Assembly: GCA_030593295.1 (NCBI GenBank) | Contig: JAUVHO010000001.1 | Coordinates: 1-49,110, forward strand | DNA from: Methanomassiliicoccales archaeon | Lineage (GTDB): Archaea; Thermoplasmatota; Thermoplasmata; RBG-16-68-12; SOIM01 | DNA length: 49,110 nucleotides | Direction: 5' to 3' | In this document: positions 15,774 to 24,895 of the stretch, one piece after another | How the letters are laid out: each line of letters begins with the position of its first letter | Numbering within the stretch: the first letter of the stretch is position 1 | Program-made: the position numbers and the translations under genes | The notes under the pieces: generated by a model | Databases searched by the model: none | Seen by the model: the letters and a program-made list of their open reading frames with translations, nothing else | What the model was told of the DNA's origin: nothing

Positions 15774-16808
15774 TCATTTCCACTTTGTGAGTATCTCTTC
15801 CCTTTTGAAGATCTTGGCGCTGAAGTAGATCAACCAAACGTCCGCCACCAGGAATATGATCGAGTAGATTATCATCATCGAGACGCTTGAGAAGGCGGGA
15901 CCGGCGAATGTCAGGAACACGAAAAGAAGAACAGGCAGGACCACCAAGCCTCCGATCTGCTGCGACGCCCTGACATCGGTGACCTTGGAAGATATGAGGA
16001 CATTTGCCGAGATGCTCAAGACACAGAAAATGGGGGCCAGCATGATGAATCCAACCACCCAGAGCCCGTTGGGAAGTGGATAGTATCCAAGAAGTGGAAA
16101 AGCGAGAATGTTAACGATCCCGGCAGATACGATGTACGCGACCCACGTAGCGCCCATTGTCACGATGAATATGGCCAGGGTCTTCCCCGCGAACAGTTCC
16201 AGATCGGTGGTCGGCGTGGCCAGAAGAGGTTCCAGACTGCGGTTGTTCTTCTCTCCAACGAAACTGTAGGATGCGATGAACGTCGGTGTGACCGCTGGGA
16301 TCATCATGTAGAAGAACAGGATGAAGCTCAACATCTGGAGGGTGATCAGTACAACTTCTGGGTCCTCGTCCCGTACGATGACGCTGTTGGCGACCACCGT
16401 GTCCTCCAGTAATACTGGATTATACAGATTGCTCTTGGTGACGACGCAGTTGTGAAAGGTGACGTTGTGAGTTATTGAATTGTTCACCACAGTAGATATG
16501 ATCGTCGAGTCGAAGATGTAGGAGCTCTCGATAACGGAATTGGATACCATCATGTTGGTGAAGTTGGCGTTGTAGTAGGTTCCGTTAGTGAGCTCATCGT
16601 TCGTGTACACGGTGACCGGGGTCAGGGTGATCTCCCGCGGGGGACCGGAATCCTCTGTGGCAAACAGCTGGATCGGAAGGAAATAACCAAGGGGAATGAT
16701 AACGCCCATGATCATGGGCATGAAGACGATGGTGAACAGGATGTACTTCTGGGTCTTGAACTCGGCCATGTCCTTTCGGGCGACGATCCAGGCCTTGTTG
16801 AGCCTCAT
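15774..16808 (-). CDS. ABC-2 type transporter permease with a repeat-like extracytoplasmic loop
   Basis: 344 residues. One N-terminal helix (about 24-44) is followed by about 110 residues outside the membrane, then five more helices (from about 157), the usual layout of ABC-2 or NatB permeases. The stretch GEKNNRSLEPLLATPT (about 187-202) is the signature of this family. The loop (about 70-145) is unusual: it has regularly spaced NS and S/T residues with beta-branched neighbours (SNSVIESSYIFDSTI, VVNNSITHNVTFHN), like turns of a small beta-helix. Start overlaps the end of the ATPase gene by four bases. Substrate unknown; relatives export sodium, drugs or lipids. Confidence 0.82.
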   Translation of the reverse strand: MRLNKAWIVARKDMAEFKTQKYILFTIVFMPMIMGVIIPLGYFLPIQLFATEDSGPPREITLTPVTVYTNDELTNGTYYNANFTNMMVSNSVIESSYIFDSTIISTVVNNSITHNVTFHNCVVTKSNLYNPVLLEDTVVANSVIVRDEDPEVVLITLQMLSFILFFYMMIPAVTPTFIASYSFVGEKNNRSLEPLLATPTTDLELFAGKTLAIFIVTMGATWVAYIVSAGIVNILAFPLLGYYPLPNGLWVVGFIMLAPIFCVLSISANVLISSKVTDVRASQQIGGLVVLPVLLFVFLTFAGPAFSSVSMMIIYSIIFLVADVWLIYFSAKIFKREEILTKWK

Positions 16809-17728
16809 TTGCCGCCTCCAATGAGTTTGAGATAGACATCCTCCAGAGTTCGCTCCATCTCGGAAATGAACTGTATCTTCCCCCCGGCCGCCAATATCGT
16901 CTGGGCAAGCATTGAGTTGTCCTCTTCCGGGTTCCCGACATCTACCAACAACTTCGAGTCCTCGGTCCTCACGTTCTTCGCGAAAGGAAGGGCCTCGACG
17001 GCAGAGATGATCGACGGTGATATCGTCTTCAGCTGGACCTGAGTGGTCCTTTCCCAGTACCTCCTTTTTAGTTCCATCGGAGAGCCGACGGCGACCAGCT
17101 TAGTATTGACGAGGGCCACTCTGTCGCACAGCCTCTCCGCCTCGGCCAGATTGTGGGTGTTGAGGAATATCGTCCTGCCTTCTCGCCTGAGATCGGATAG
17201 GAAATCCCTCACGGTCTTTGCCGCTCTGGGGTCCAGTCCCGAGGTCGGTTCATCCAAGAACAGTATCTCAGGGTCGTGAACCAAGGCCCTGGCGATGGCG
17301 ATCTTCTGCTTCATACCCTTGGAGAATGTGCCCACTGGCTCGTCTCGTTTCTTCCACATGTTGAGCATCTGGAGGAGGTCCTTGATCCTCTCTTCCCTTT
17401 TGCTTCGAGGAACTCCGTAAAGCTGGGCGAAGAAATCCAGGTTCCGGTATGGGCTGAGACGTTCATACAGCCCGGGCGACTCCGGGAGAAGTCCGACCAT
17501 CTGCCGGATGTTCAGGGAATCGGGGTCTCGGTTGATCTCGTTGTCTCCAATGAACGCCGTGCCCTCGGTAGGTGCTATCAAACAGCAAAGCATTCTGACC
17601 GTGGTGGTCTTGCCAGCTCCGTTGGGACCTATGAAGCCGAAGACCTCGCCCTTTCGGACATCCAGTGTGAGGTTCTCCACAGCAACGACGTTGCCGAACT
17701 TCCTGGTAAGATTCTCCGTTCTGATCAT
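16805..17728 (-). CDS. ABC transporter ATP-binding protein (NatA/CcmA type)
   Basis: 307 residues. Walker A GPNGAGKTTT (34-43), Q-loop region, signature FSKGMKQ (about 139-145), Walker B ILFLDEP (about 160-166) and the switch histidine in FLNTHNLAEAE. The C-terminal 90 residues are the extra domain found in DrrA/NatA exporters. It drives the membrane partner encoded directly downstream (four-base overlap). The pair is complete as a homodimeric exporter. No dedicated regulator lies next to it, though a PocR-PAS sensor gene ends 78 bases behind its start on the same strand order. Confidence 0.93.
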   Translation of the reverse strand: MIRTENLTRKFGNVVAVENLTLDVRKGEVFGFIGPNGAGKTTTVRMLCCLIAPTEGTAFIGDNEINRDPDSLNIRQMVGLLPESPGLYERLSPYRNLDFFAQLYGVPRSKREERIKDLLQMLNMWKKRDEPVGTFSKGMKQKIAIARALVHDPEILFLDEPTSGLDPRAAKTVRDFLSDLRREGRTIFLNTHNLAEAERLCDRVALVNTKLVAVGSPMELKRRYWERTTQVQLKTISPSIISAVEALPFAKNVRTEDSKLLVDVGNPEEDNSMLAQTILAAGGKIQFISEMERTLEDVYLKLIGGGK

Positions 17729-17806
17729 AAAAATGCCTGTGACCTCTATGTGGTTCCATTAGGTGGAGCCGAGATTTAGATTTTTTGAGGAGAACAACGA
17801 ACGGTA

Positions 17807-19069
17807 TCAACCTTCTGATTCCTTCTTGGGCCTACTTGCCACCGCCTGCCTGAGACGCTTCACCTCGTCCTCCAGCTTGCTGATCACCATCTCCTTTTCG
17901 AAAAGCACCTCGTCCCAGTGCTCGAGGTCCCTCACCTTTTTCTCCAGTTCTCTCTTGGAAGCGGTCAGAGCGGCCGTCCTCTCGACGACCTTCTCCTGCA
18001 GGACATCCCTTGCTTTCTTCAACAAAGATATGAACCTTGCCCTTTCCGATATGTCCCTGACCGTACCTTGTATGAGCTCGTCCCCGTTGGTCCTGAAGAA
18101 CCTTGAACTTATCTCGACCGGAATCACGGTGCCGTCCTTCCTCCTCATCTCCGACTCGAACCGGACAGAACGTTCCTCCTTGATCCTGGCGAAGGCCTCC
18201 ATGGACTCTGGCCTCGTCTCATCGGTGTGGATATCGGGGATTGGCATGTTCATGAGCTCCTCCTTGGTGTAACCCAGAAGCTCCTCGGCCCTGCTGTTGA
18301 TATCGATCATCTTGCCGTCGAGCGTGTGGATGAAGACGGCGTCATTGGACTCATTGAAGAGGTTCTTGTACAATATCTCGGATACACGAAGTTCGCCCGT
18401 CTGCATCTGGATGGTCTCTTCCAGGCTTTCCGCGGTTTGCTTGAGCGCGGCAGACCTTTCCTCCGCAGTTTCCACGATACGATGGCTTATTGTCCTTTCG
18501 TGACCCAGTTCGGCGACCAGGTTGGCTATGGATTGGAGAAGATCTCCCCAGGCCTCAAGCATTGGCTCGGGATAGACCTTCAGATCATTGGCGGCTTTGA
18601 CCAGCTTCTCTTCGTCCACCGATATCTCCCGGGCGAGTTCCCTCACGGCCTCCTCCTTGGGGGCTTCGGTCCTCACCTGGCCGCACATTATGCTTCCCAT
18701 CACCTTGTTTTTGATGACGATCGGAGCAGCCAGGTATGTGGTTTCGCAGGCGAAGCACTTGGACATGACGGGGCGATTGGTCTTCTTGGCCTCTTCGACC
18801 GCAGATGAGTCCGCCTCTGGACACCTCCCCTTCGCCGCTTCCTTGATAGTGTTGCAGAATTCGCTCCAGGGGCTGTTCGGTATAATCGGATTGAGTTCAT
18901 CATCGAAGATGCCCACCACCATACCAGTTGCCTTCACGAAGCTGTCTTGAAGAACCTTCAGAGTCTCCTTGTCGATCAGGTCCGCAAGCCCAAGTTCTTC
19001 CGTCTCCCTTCGTATCTTTTCAGCCAGGTCATGGAAACTGTGCTTGGAGCTGTCGTCCTCTGGTGCCAA
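17807..19069 (-). CDS. PocR-PAS sensory protein without kinase or DNA-binding domain
   Basis: 420 residues. Residues about 30-195 match the PocR ligand-binding domain: LQDSFVKATGM, the FCNTI and GRCPEAD stretch, MSKCFACETTYLAAPIVI, and GSIMCGQVRTE. A coiled coil (about 195-235) leads to a PAS domain (about 235-350; LYKNLFNESNDAVFIHT to IQGTVRDISERARF). The C-terminal 70 residues form another coiled coil and a basic tail. No histidine kinase, GGDEF, receiver or helix-turn-helix region follows, so signalling must go through a partner. TTG start with GGAGGAGG upstream. Archaeal sensor proteins of this sort are common but their targets are largely unknown. Confidence 0.78.
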   Translation of the reverse strand: MAPEDDSSKHSFHDLAEKIRRETEELGLADLIDKETLKVLQDSFVKATGMVVGIFDDELNPIIPNSPWSEFCNTIKEAAKGRCPEADSSAVEEAKKTNRPVMSKCFACETTYLAAPIVIKNKVMGSIMCGQVRTEAPKEEAVRELAREISVDEEKLVKAANDLKVYPEPMLEAWGDLLQSIANLVAELGHERTISHRIVETAEERSAALKQTAESLEETIQMQTGELRVSEILYKNLFNESNDAVFIHTLDGKMIDINSRAEELLGYTKEELMNMPIPDIHTDETRPESMEAFARIKEERSVRFESEMRRKDGTVIPVEISSRFFRTNGDELIQGTVRDISERARFISLLKKARDVLQEKVVERTAALTASKRELEKKVRDLEHWDEVLFEKEMVISKLEDEVKRLRQAVASRPKKESEG

Positions 19070-19102
19070 CCCTTCCTCCTCCCTGAAGCCATGAGCTTAT
19101 TG

Positions 19103-19122
19103 ACTGCATAAAAAAACGCAGT
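19103..19122 (-). terminator. T7 tract in a short hairpin (terminator and/or promoter element)
   Basis: On the minus strand ACTGC and GCAGT bracket a run of seven T. It lies downstream of the small membrane gene and the peptide transporter genes, so it can end their transcript. The same tract lies about 40 bases before the PocR-PAS start and could act as its TATA-like element. Which use is real is not decidable here. Confidence 0.35.
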
Positions 19123-19191
19123 ATTCCGCCCCGCAACCTCGAATCGCAATGCTATCATCTCGAAGATATATAAGAATAGCGAATTTCAGGT

Positions 19192-19458
19192 TCATTCGGG
19201 AGAATCGAAGGGTGGATCGGTCAAGGAATCTTCTTCTGGCACATTTCTCATTTCTGCAATGATCCTCCACATCATAGAGATTATCAGCAGTATGACAAGC
19301 AGAACCCCAACAGACAATCCAAGGGCCAACGGATGGGACCCTCTCTCACCCCAGCTGGTCAACATTATGTACAGACCGGCAACGGCAATGATAAGAGAAG
19401 TTGCCAGAACCAGCAACGAGAAGAGCTTTCCTGACTTCTTGGGGGAGTCCTCTACCAC
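19192..19458 (-). CDS. Small two-helix membrane protein, hypothetical
   Basis: 88 residues with hydrophobic helices at about 13-33 and 44-66, and an acidic C-terminal tail (VPEEDSLTDPPFDSPE). It follows the last peptide-transporter gene after 18 bases on the same strand, so it is probably the end of that operon. No family recognised. It could be a small accessory of the transporter, but the only evidence is position. Confidence 0.5.
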   Translation of the reverse strand: MVEDSPKKSGKLFSLLVLATSLIIAVAGLYIMLTSWGERGSHPLALGLSVGVLLVILLIISMMWRIIAEMRNVPEEDSLTDPPFDSPE

Positions 19459-19476
19459 TCTGGAACCTCCTGGGTC

Positions 19477-20481
19477 CTACTCTACCCACTCTTTTCCCTC
19501 AACCGCAAAATGACAGGCCACGAGGTGATCCTCCTTGTATTCCTCCAATTTAGGTTCCACTTTCCTGCAGATGTCCTCGGCCCACGGACACCTCGGATGG
19601 AACCTGCAGCCGGTCGGGATGTCGATGGCGGAAGGAATCTCACCCTTGATCGGAAGAGGGACACGCTCTCGATTGGGGTCGCCAACAGGAACGGCTCTCA
19701 GCAACGCTTTCGTGTAGGGATGCCTTGGATTCGAAATCACTTCGTCGCTCCCAGCCAGTTCAACTATCTTCCCCAGATACATGACAGCTATCCTGTCAGC
19801 CATGAACCTCGCCGAGGCCAGATCGTGGGTGATGAACAGGAAGGGGATGCCGTACTTGTCCCTGAGATCGAGCATGAGCCTCATGACTCCTGCCCTGATT
19901 GATACGTCCAGCATGGATACGGGTTCGTCGGCGACAATGAACTTCGGCCTGACGGCCAGAGCTCTCGCGATGGCAACCCTCTGCCTCTCACCGCCGCTCA
20001 ACTCGTGCGGAAACCTCTCGATGTACTCGTCCACGGGGACCAGCCCGACATCCTCCAAGGCCATGGCGACGTTCACTCTGGCCTCTTCCGCTGTCACGAC
20101 CATCTTGTGGTTGATCAACGGTTCAGCGACGGTCTGCATGACCGTCAATCGGGGATTGAGGGAGGAATAGGGGTCCTGGAAGATCATCTGGACGTTCCTT
20201 CTGAAGCTCCTCAGTTCCTTCTTCTTGAGTGTGGCGATGTCGCCTTGCTCGAACAAGATGTGTCCGGAGGTGGGGTCCTCCAATCGCACAATCAGGAAGC
20301 CGATTGTCGTCTTCCCGCAGCCGCTCTCCCCGACGAGCGCCATTATCTCCCTGTTCCGGACGTTGAAGGTCACGTGATCGACCGCCTTCACGTAGGTTGA
20401 CTTACCGCCGAATATCTTCAGGCCTCGGCCTATCTCGAAGTACTTGGTGAGCTCGACGATCCTCATCGCAACTTCTTCCAT
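19477..20481 (-). CDS. dppF: Oligopeptide/dipeptide ABC transporter ATP-binding protein (OppF/DppF type)
   Basis: 334 residues. Walker A GESGCGKTT (about 53-61), signature LSGGERQRVAIARAL (about 161-175), Walker B FIVADEPVSMLD (about 181-192) and switch histidine in LFITHDLASARF. The C-terminal oligo_HPY region is present with GCRFHPRCPWAEDIC, whose cysteines resemble the Fe-S or metal site seen in DppD/F proteins. One of two ATPases powering the peptide importer. Overlaps the preceding dppD gene by 19 bases; ATG six codons in (MRIVEL) is an alternative start. Confidence 0.92.
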   Translation of the reverse strand: MEEVAMRIVELTKYFEIGRGLKIFGGKSTYVKAVDHVTFNVRNREIMALVGESGCGKTTIGFLIVRLEDPTSGHILFEQGDIATLKKKELRSFRRNVQMIFQDPYSSLNPRLTVMQTVAEPLINHKMVVTAEEARVNVAMALEDVGLVPVDEYIERFPHELSGGERQRVAIARALAVRPKFIVADEPVSMLDVSIRAGVMRLMLDLRDKYGIPFLFITHDLASARFMADRIAVMYLGKIVELAGSDEVISNPRHPYTKALLRAVPVGDPNRERVPLPIKGEIPSAIDIPTGCRFHPRCPWAEDICRKVEPKLEEYKEDHLVACHFAVEGKEWVE

Positions 20482-21515
20482 TCGTCCTCTCTCCTTTTGT
20501 GATACAGATCTTCAGCCAGGAAACATGCTGCAGTGTGGCCGGGTGAGACCTCCACGTCAGGCGGGATATCTTTATCGCATGGTTCGAAGGCATACGGACA
20601 GCGTGGATGGAAAACGCATCCTGAGGGCGGTTCCAACAGGGAAGGAGGCGAACCCGGAATCGAAGCGAGACGTTCGGCCATTTCCTTCCTGTCCCCGGTC
20701 AGGCTTGGTATCGAGTCAAAAAGGCCCATGGTATAAGGGTGGGCAGGATTCTCGAACAGGTCCATGGTCGGAGAAGTCTCCATCAGTTTGCCGCCGTACA
20801 TGACAATCATCCGGTCGGACATCTCGGCGACAGTGGTGACGTCATGGCTGATCACGATCATGGCCACGTTCTTTTCCCTCTGGATTATTTTGATCTCCCT
20901 GAGGATGTTGTATTGGGTGACCACGTCAAGCGCGGTCGTCGGTTCATCGGCGATGACAATGCTCGGGTTCAACGCCAGAGCCATCGCGATCATGGCCCTC
21001 TGCTTCATGCCTCCGCTGAACTCGTGGGGATAGTGGTCGAACCTGTCATGCCCGATGCCCACTGTGGTCAGCAGTTCACAAACCCTCTTCTTGGCTTGTT
21101 CATTTGTGACCTTCTTGTGCACGCGTATGGCCTCTACCATCTGGTCCCCGACTTTGTACACGGGATTGAACGAGTCCATTGCGCCCTGAAATATGATGCT
21201 TATTTCCTTCCACCTGGTCTTCCGGATCTCCTCATTGAAGATGTCGATGGTCTTGTCCTTCTTCACATTGGTCAGCAGACTCCTGCCCTTGAAGACGATC
21301 TCTCCACCCTGGATGGTGGCGTTCCTGGGCAGCAGGGACGTGATGGCGTAGGCGGTGGTCGTCTTCCCGCAACCGCTCTCGCCGACCAGTCCGATGGTCT
21401 CGCCTTCATCCAAGTGGAACGAGACACCGCTGACGGCCTTGACCATTCCTTCGTGGACCTTGAAGTGACATTGAAGATCCTTGACTTCCAGAAGATGCTT
21501 GGGTTTGGGTGTCAT
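20463..21515 (-). CDS. dppD: Oligopeptide/dipeptide ABC transporter ATP-binding protein (OppD/DppD type)
   Basis: 350 residues. Walker A GESGCGKTTTAYA, signature FSGGMKQRAMIAMAL, Walker B IVIADEPTTALD, switch histidine MIVISHDVTTVAEM. The oligo_HPY tail carries GCVFHPRCPYAFEPC, then two more cysteines, fitting the [4Fe-4S]-type cysteine set known for DppD proteins. Second ATPase of the importer. Starts four bases inside the end of the dppC gene and overlaps dppF, so the three are translationally linked. Confidence 0.92.
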   Translation of the reverse strand: MTPKPKHLLEVKDLQCHFKVHEGMVKAVSGVSFHLDEGETIGLVGESGCGKTTTAYAITSLLPRNATIQGGEIVFKGRSLLTNVKKDKTIDIFNEEIRKTRWKEISIIFQGAMDSFNPVYKVGDQMVEAIRVHKKVTNEQAKKRVCELLTTVGIGHDRFDHYPHEFSGGMKQRAMIAMALALNPSIVIADEPTTALDVVTQYNILREIKIIQREKNVAMIVISHDVTTVAEMSDRMIVMYGGKLMETSPTMDLFENPAHPYTMGLFDSIPSLTGDRKEMAERLASIPGSPPSLLEPPSGCVFHPRCPYAFEPCDKDIPPDVEVSPGHTAACFLAEDLYHKRREDEWKKLR

Positions 21516-23785
21516 CTGGCTCTCAACCTCGGATTGACAACTTCGTCGAAGGCCCTACCAATGAGATAGAAGCTCAGTGAAAGGAGTGTGATCGCTATTC
21601 CAGGCGGCAGGAACCACCAGGGCGCGTCCAGGGTGTGTCCGCTGATCCTCAGATACTGCAGCATCATACCCCAGGTGATGGCTGTCGGGTCCCCCATGCC
21701 CAGGAAGGACAGGATTGCCTCGGTAATGATGGCGCCTGAGATGGTATAGGCCATATAGAGGAAAGTGAGGGGCAGGACGTTGGGCGCAAGATGTCTGAAC
21801 ATGATCTGCCGGTGACCTGCACCAGAGACCTTCGCCGCCTTGATGAAATCCCTCTCCTTGAGCGTAAGCGTCTGAGCCCTGATGACCCTGGCTATTCCGG
21901 CCCAACTGAACACGGAGATGACGATGATCAGATTGATCAAGCTGGGTCCAAGGACAGCGGCAAGCAGCAAAGCTATGACGAGAATGGGAAGTGTCAAGAA
22001 GATGTCCGTGAACCGCATCAGTATGGAATCCACGATCCCTCCGAAGTATCCCGCCATAAGGCCGATGAGCGTCCCGATCCCGACGGCTATGAACGCCGCG
22101 GTCAGACCAACGGCAAGCTCGTTCTGGGTCCCATAGACGAGCTGGGTGAAGATGTCATGTCCGAAGACGTCGGTGCCCAGGATGTACACGTTGCCAGACT
22201 TGCCGACGCCGGGAGGTAGCGGGGCTATGTACGCACCCGTCAGAGACTGGACAAAGAGCGCAGGTTCCTTGGTGATGATGCTGTAGTAGTTTCCAGCTAT
22301 CTGATGTTGCGTCATGATGTTCCCGACGTAGATGACGGGGACGAGAATACCTTTCTCAATGGAGAACACAATGTCCGATTTCACGTTCTCCCTGAGCATG
22401 TATACCTTATCCTGGTCGGTGCTCAGAATGTACCTTCGGTTACCGCTGACGAACTGCGGAACTGAAACGACCTTTCCTTCAACAAGAGAATAGTATGTCA
22501 GGTTGCCGCTGATCCGGCCAGTGTCCCCCTCGATTCCGGCTACCAGACCTTGTGGCGACTGCCATGCCGTGACCAAGAACCCCCTCCTATCGCTGGCATG
22601 TACACCTTCAACCGAGGCGCTTCTCATTTCGGGAACGGTCACCGTGGTCCACCAGTCAAAGGTCCCGTTGGCGGTCCAGAAGGAAAAGAGATTCCCAGCC
22701 TCGTTACCTCCAGGATTACTGGCCAGCGCAATTCTGTCTTTGCTTTCGGGCTTACGGGGACCGGGGTTCTCAACCGCAATAGTGTGTTTCTCCACGGGAT
22801 TGATGGTTGTGCCGAGCGTGTCGCCGATGGCTCCATAGTCGACATACCAGAACAGGTCCCCTATCGCCACGTCGTTGACCAGACCCGGGAGCGCACCACC
22901 CGTGCTGATCGAGATGTCTATCTTGTAAGCCAGGAGTGCCTTGTCCGTCGGCACTATGAGCAAGGTGTCATTGTCGAAGTTAGCGTCAAGAATGATGATG
23001 GGGTCTCCGATTATCTTCAGATCGGTCAAGTTAACGTCCGGAACGCTCACTTGCTTGGAACTCACAAAGAACCTCTCAGTGAACTCCCAAGTGGCTGGAT
23101 GCGCCTTGGCGGTCAAGAACATGGTCGTCTCATTTGCCATTGCGAAACAGACTATCTCATCTTGAACCACTTCAGTGCTTCTGGGAATCCACCACAGATT
23201 GGACAAGTAAATCGGTGTGAAGCCGATGTTCACCTCACGTCTGGGGGTCAGGTCATCGTAGGTCAGCTCCCAATACGTTGAGTCCGATACGGTCAGGTAG
23301 TATTCCGATCGGAAGTACACATATTTCATGAAGCTAGTGTTCTGTGGGATGAGGAAAGCGGTGTCCAGGGTCACTTCTATGCCCAAAGCGGATCCGGACT
23401 CAATGGATATGAAGTCCACATCATACCTGATCGCATGACCTTGTGAGGAGTATGCCAGAATCGAGACAAGATTGGATTCCGGCGGTGGCGTCCACTTTGG
23501 AACGGGGTCGTGCCAGGTCTCGTTCCGAGGATCTATCGGTATCCCGGTTCCGGTGGCGTTCAGAGCTTGTGTCGAAAGGTCAGCGACGAAAACGTCCTCA
23601 TTGGGTGCAGCGAATTGCGGGTCATATGGAGCAATGATCGGTGCGAAGACCGCAACTACCACAAATCCCATCATGATCGTCAATCCGATCAGGCCGATCT
23701 TGCTGCGCTTGTACAGTTTCCAGGTCTGGCTCACCCTCCTCCAGTTCCTTCGGATGACAATCTTCAAAGAGTCTGTCAATGACAC
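21512..23785 (-). CDS. dppC: Peptide ABC transporter permease (DppC type) with a ~450-residue extracytoplasmic insertion
   Basis: 757 residues against about 300 for normal DppC. Residues 1-56 are canonical: basic N-terminus, first helix and IIAPYDPQFA. The canonical sequence resumes at LGTDVFGHDIFTQLVYG (536-552), followed by five helices and the coupling loop KVSGAGHRQIMFRHLAPN. Between about 60 and 530 sits an inserted domain facing outward. It is rich in beta strands and Asn/Asp turns, with N-glycosylation-type NxS/T sites (for example NETTMF, NLTDL, NGTFDW). Repeats around FSFWTANGTFDW and YILSTDQDKVYMLRENV look like propeller blades. The reading frame is continuous, so this is not an assembly break. 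It may hold the substrate or meet the giant binding protein. Confidence 0.88.
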   Translation of the reverse strand: MSLTDSLKIVIRRNWRRVSQTWKLYKRSKIGLIGLTIMMGFVVVAVFAPIIAPYDPQFAAPNEDVFVADLSTQALNATGTGIPIDPRNETWHDPVPKWTPPPESNLVSILAYSSQGHAIRYDVDFISIESGSALGIEVTLDTAFLIPQNTSFMKYVYFRSEYYLTVSDSTYWELTYDDLTPRREVNIGFTPIYLSNLWWIPRSTEVVQDEIVCFAMANETTMFLTAKAHPATWEFTERFFVSSKQVSVPDVNLTDLKIIGDPIIILDANFDNDTLLIVPTDKALLAYKIDISISTGGALPGLVNDVAIGDLFWYVDYGAIGDTLGTTINPVEKHTIAVENPGPRKPESKDRIALASNPGGNEAGNLFSFWTANGTFDWWTTVTVPEMRSASVEGVHASDRRGFLVTAWQSPQGLVAGIEGDTGRISGNLTYYSLVEGKVVSVPQFVSGNRRYILSTDQDKVYMLRENVKSDIVFSIEKGILVPVIYVGNIMTQHQIAGNYYSIITKEPALFVQSLTGAYIAPLPPGVGKSGNVYILGTDVFGHDIFTQLVYGTQNELAVGLTAAFIAVGIGTLIGLMAGYFGGIVDSILMRFTDIFLTLPILVIALLLAAVLGPSLINLIIVISVFSWAGIARVIRAQTLTLKERDFIKAAKVSGAGHRQIMFRHLAPNVLPLTFLYMAYTISGAIITEAILSFLGMGDPTAITWGMMLQYLRISGHTLDAPWWFLPPGIAITLLSLSFYLIGRAFDEVVNPRLRAR

Positions 23786-23793
23786 ATGCGCAC

Positions 23794-24777
23794 CTAACCT
23801 GTTGCCTCCACCCTTATTCTGGGATCCAAATAGCCATAGAGAATATCAGCTCCCAGGTTTCCAATGAGAACGAAAAGTGAGATTATGTAGAGAGTGGCCA
23901 GCGCCACCGGGAAGTCCAACTGGAACAGGGCGGTTATGTACAGGAATCCTATCCCAGGATAACTGAACACCTGTTCGAGAACCACAGCCCCTCCAATGGA
24001 GAAGGCTATGGCGATCACAAAACTCGTTATCAACGGAAGGGATGCGTTCCTTGCCGCGTGCTTGAACATGACGGTCCTCTCTTTCAATCCCTTTGCGATG
24101 GCGGTGAGAATGTAATTCTCTCCTATCACGTCCAGCATACTGGTCCTCATCAGCAGCACCGTACCTGCTAAAGTGAGCAGGACCAGTGTTATGAGTGGAA
24201 GGAATAAATGCCACGCCACGTCAAGCGCTGGGTGGATCGCGTAGTAGTCTGACGTTGGATCGGCGTACCCCGCAAGCGGGAACCATCCTAAGATAAAGGC
24301 GAAGAGGAACAGTAGGATCAGTCCTAACCAGAAAGAAGGCATGTTGTAGAAGACAAGAGAGGCAACCACGGTCGTCCCGTCAGTGACACCACCTCTACGC
24401 CAAGCTATCAAGGTCCCAACGGTAGCTCCCACTACGTAGGCGATAATAGTGGCTAAACCAAACAGCAACAGCGTTCTAGGTATCCGCTCCTGTAAGAGGT
24501 CCATCACGGGTCTTCCGAATGATATGGAATAACCGAAGTCGAAGGTAAGCATGTTCTTTAGGAATATGAAGTACCGCTCTTCCACAGGCCTATCGAAACC
24601 GTACAGCTCGCGCAAATACTCCTTCTGAGATGGTTTGATCAGGGGGCTTTGGGAAAGCAAATCATCGGGTCGGGCCGGAAGCGCTTCAAAGAGAAAGAAA
24701 GTTATTGTGAGAATGGCGAACAGCGTAATAATGGTCTGTATAATCCTACTGGCCAGGTAACGACGCATTCCCGCCAT
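23794..24777 (-). CDS. dppB: Peptide ABC transporter permease (DppB type)
   Basis: 327 residues, normal length. N-terminal helix (about 9-30), then the DppB extracellular segment with LYGFDRPVEERYFIFLKNMLTFDFGYS, and five further helices. The coupling-loop sequence KGLKERTVMFKHAARNASLPLIT and the C-terminal QLDFPVALATLYIISLFVLIGNL region are standard (both quoted stretches are just over the motif core and shown only in part elsewhere). Partner of the enlarged DppC, with eight bases between the genes. It has no comparable insertion, so the enlargement is confined to one half of the channel. Confidence 0.9.
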   Translation of the reverse strand: MAGMRRYLASRIIQTIITLFAILTITFFLFEALPARPDDLLSQSPLIKPSQKEYLRELYGFDRPVEERYFIFLKNMLTFDFGYSISFGRPVMDLLQERIPRTLLLFGLATIIAYVVGATVGTLIAWRRGGVTDGTTVVASLVFYNMPSFWLGLILLFLFAFILGWFPLAGYADPTSDYYAIHPALDVAWHLFLPLITLVLLTLAGTVLLMRTSMLDVIGENYILTAIAKGLKERTVMFKHAARNASLPLITSFVIAIAFSIGGAVVLEQVFSYPGIGFLYITALFQLDFPVALATLYIISLFVLIGNLGADILYGYLDPRIRVEATG

Positions 24778-24895
24778 GAGGCTCTTTCTCCATCCGCTGT
24801 GACCGGTCCGGTCCGCGGAATATCAAGTCTGCTAGTCTGCGCCAATGGTCGCGCAATCCCTGCTATGGAACGCGTTCTTCTTAACCTTTTGGCTT

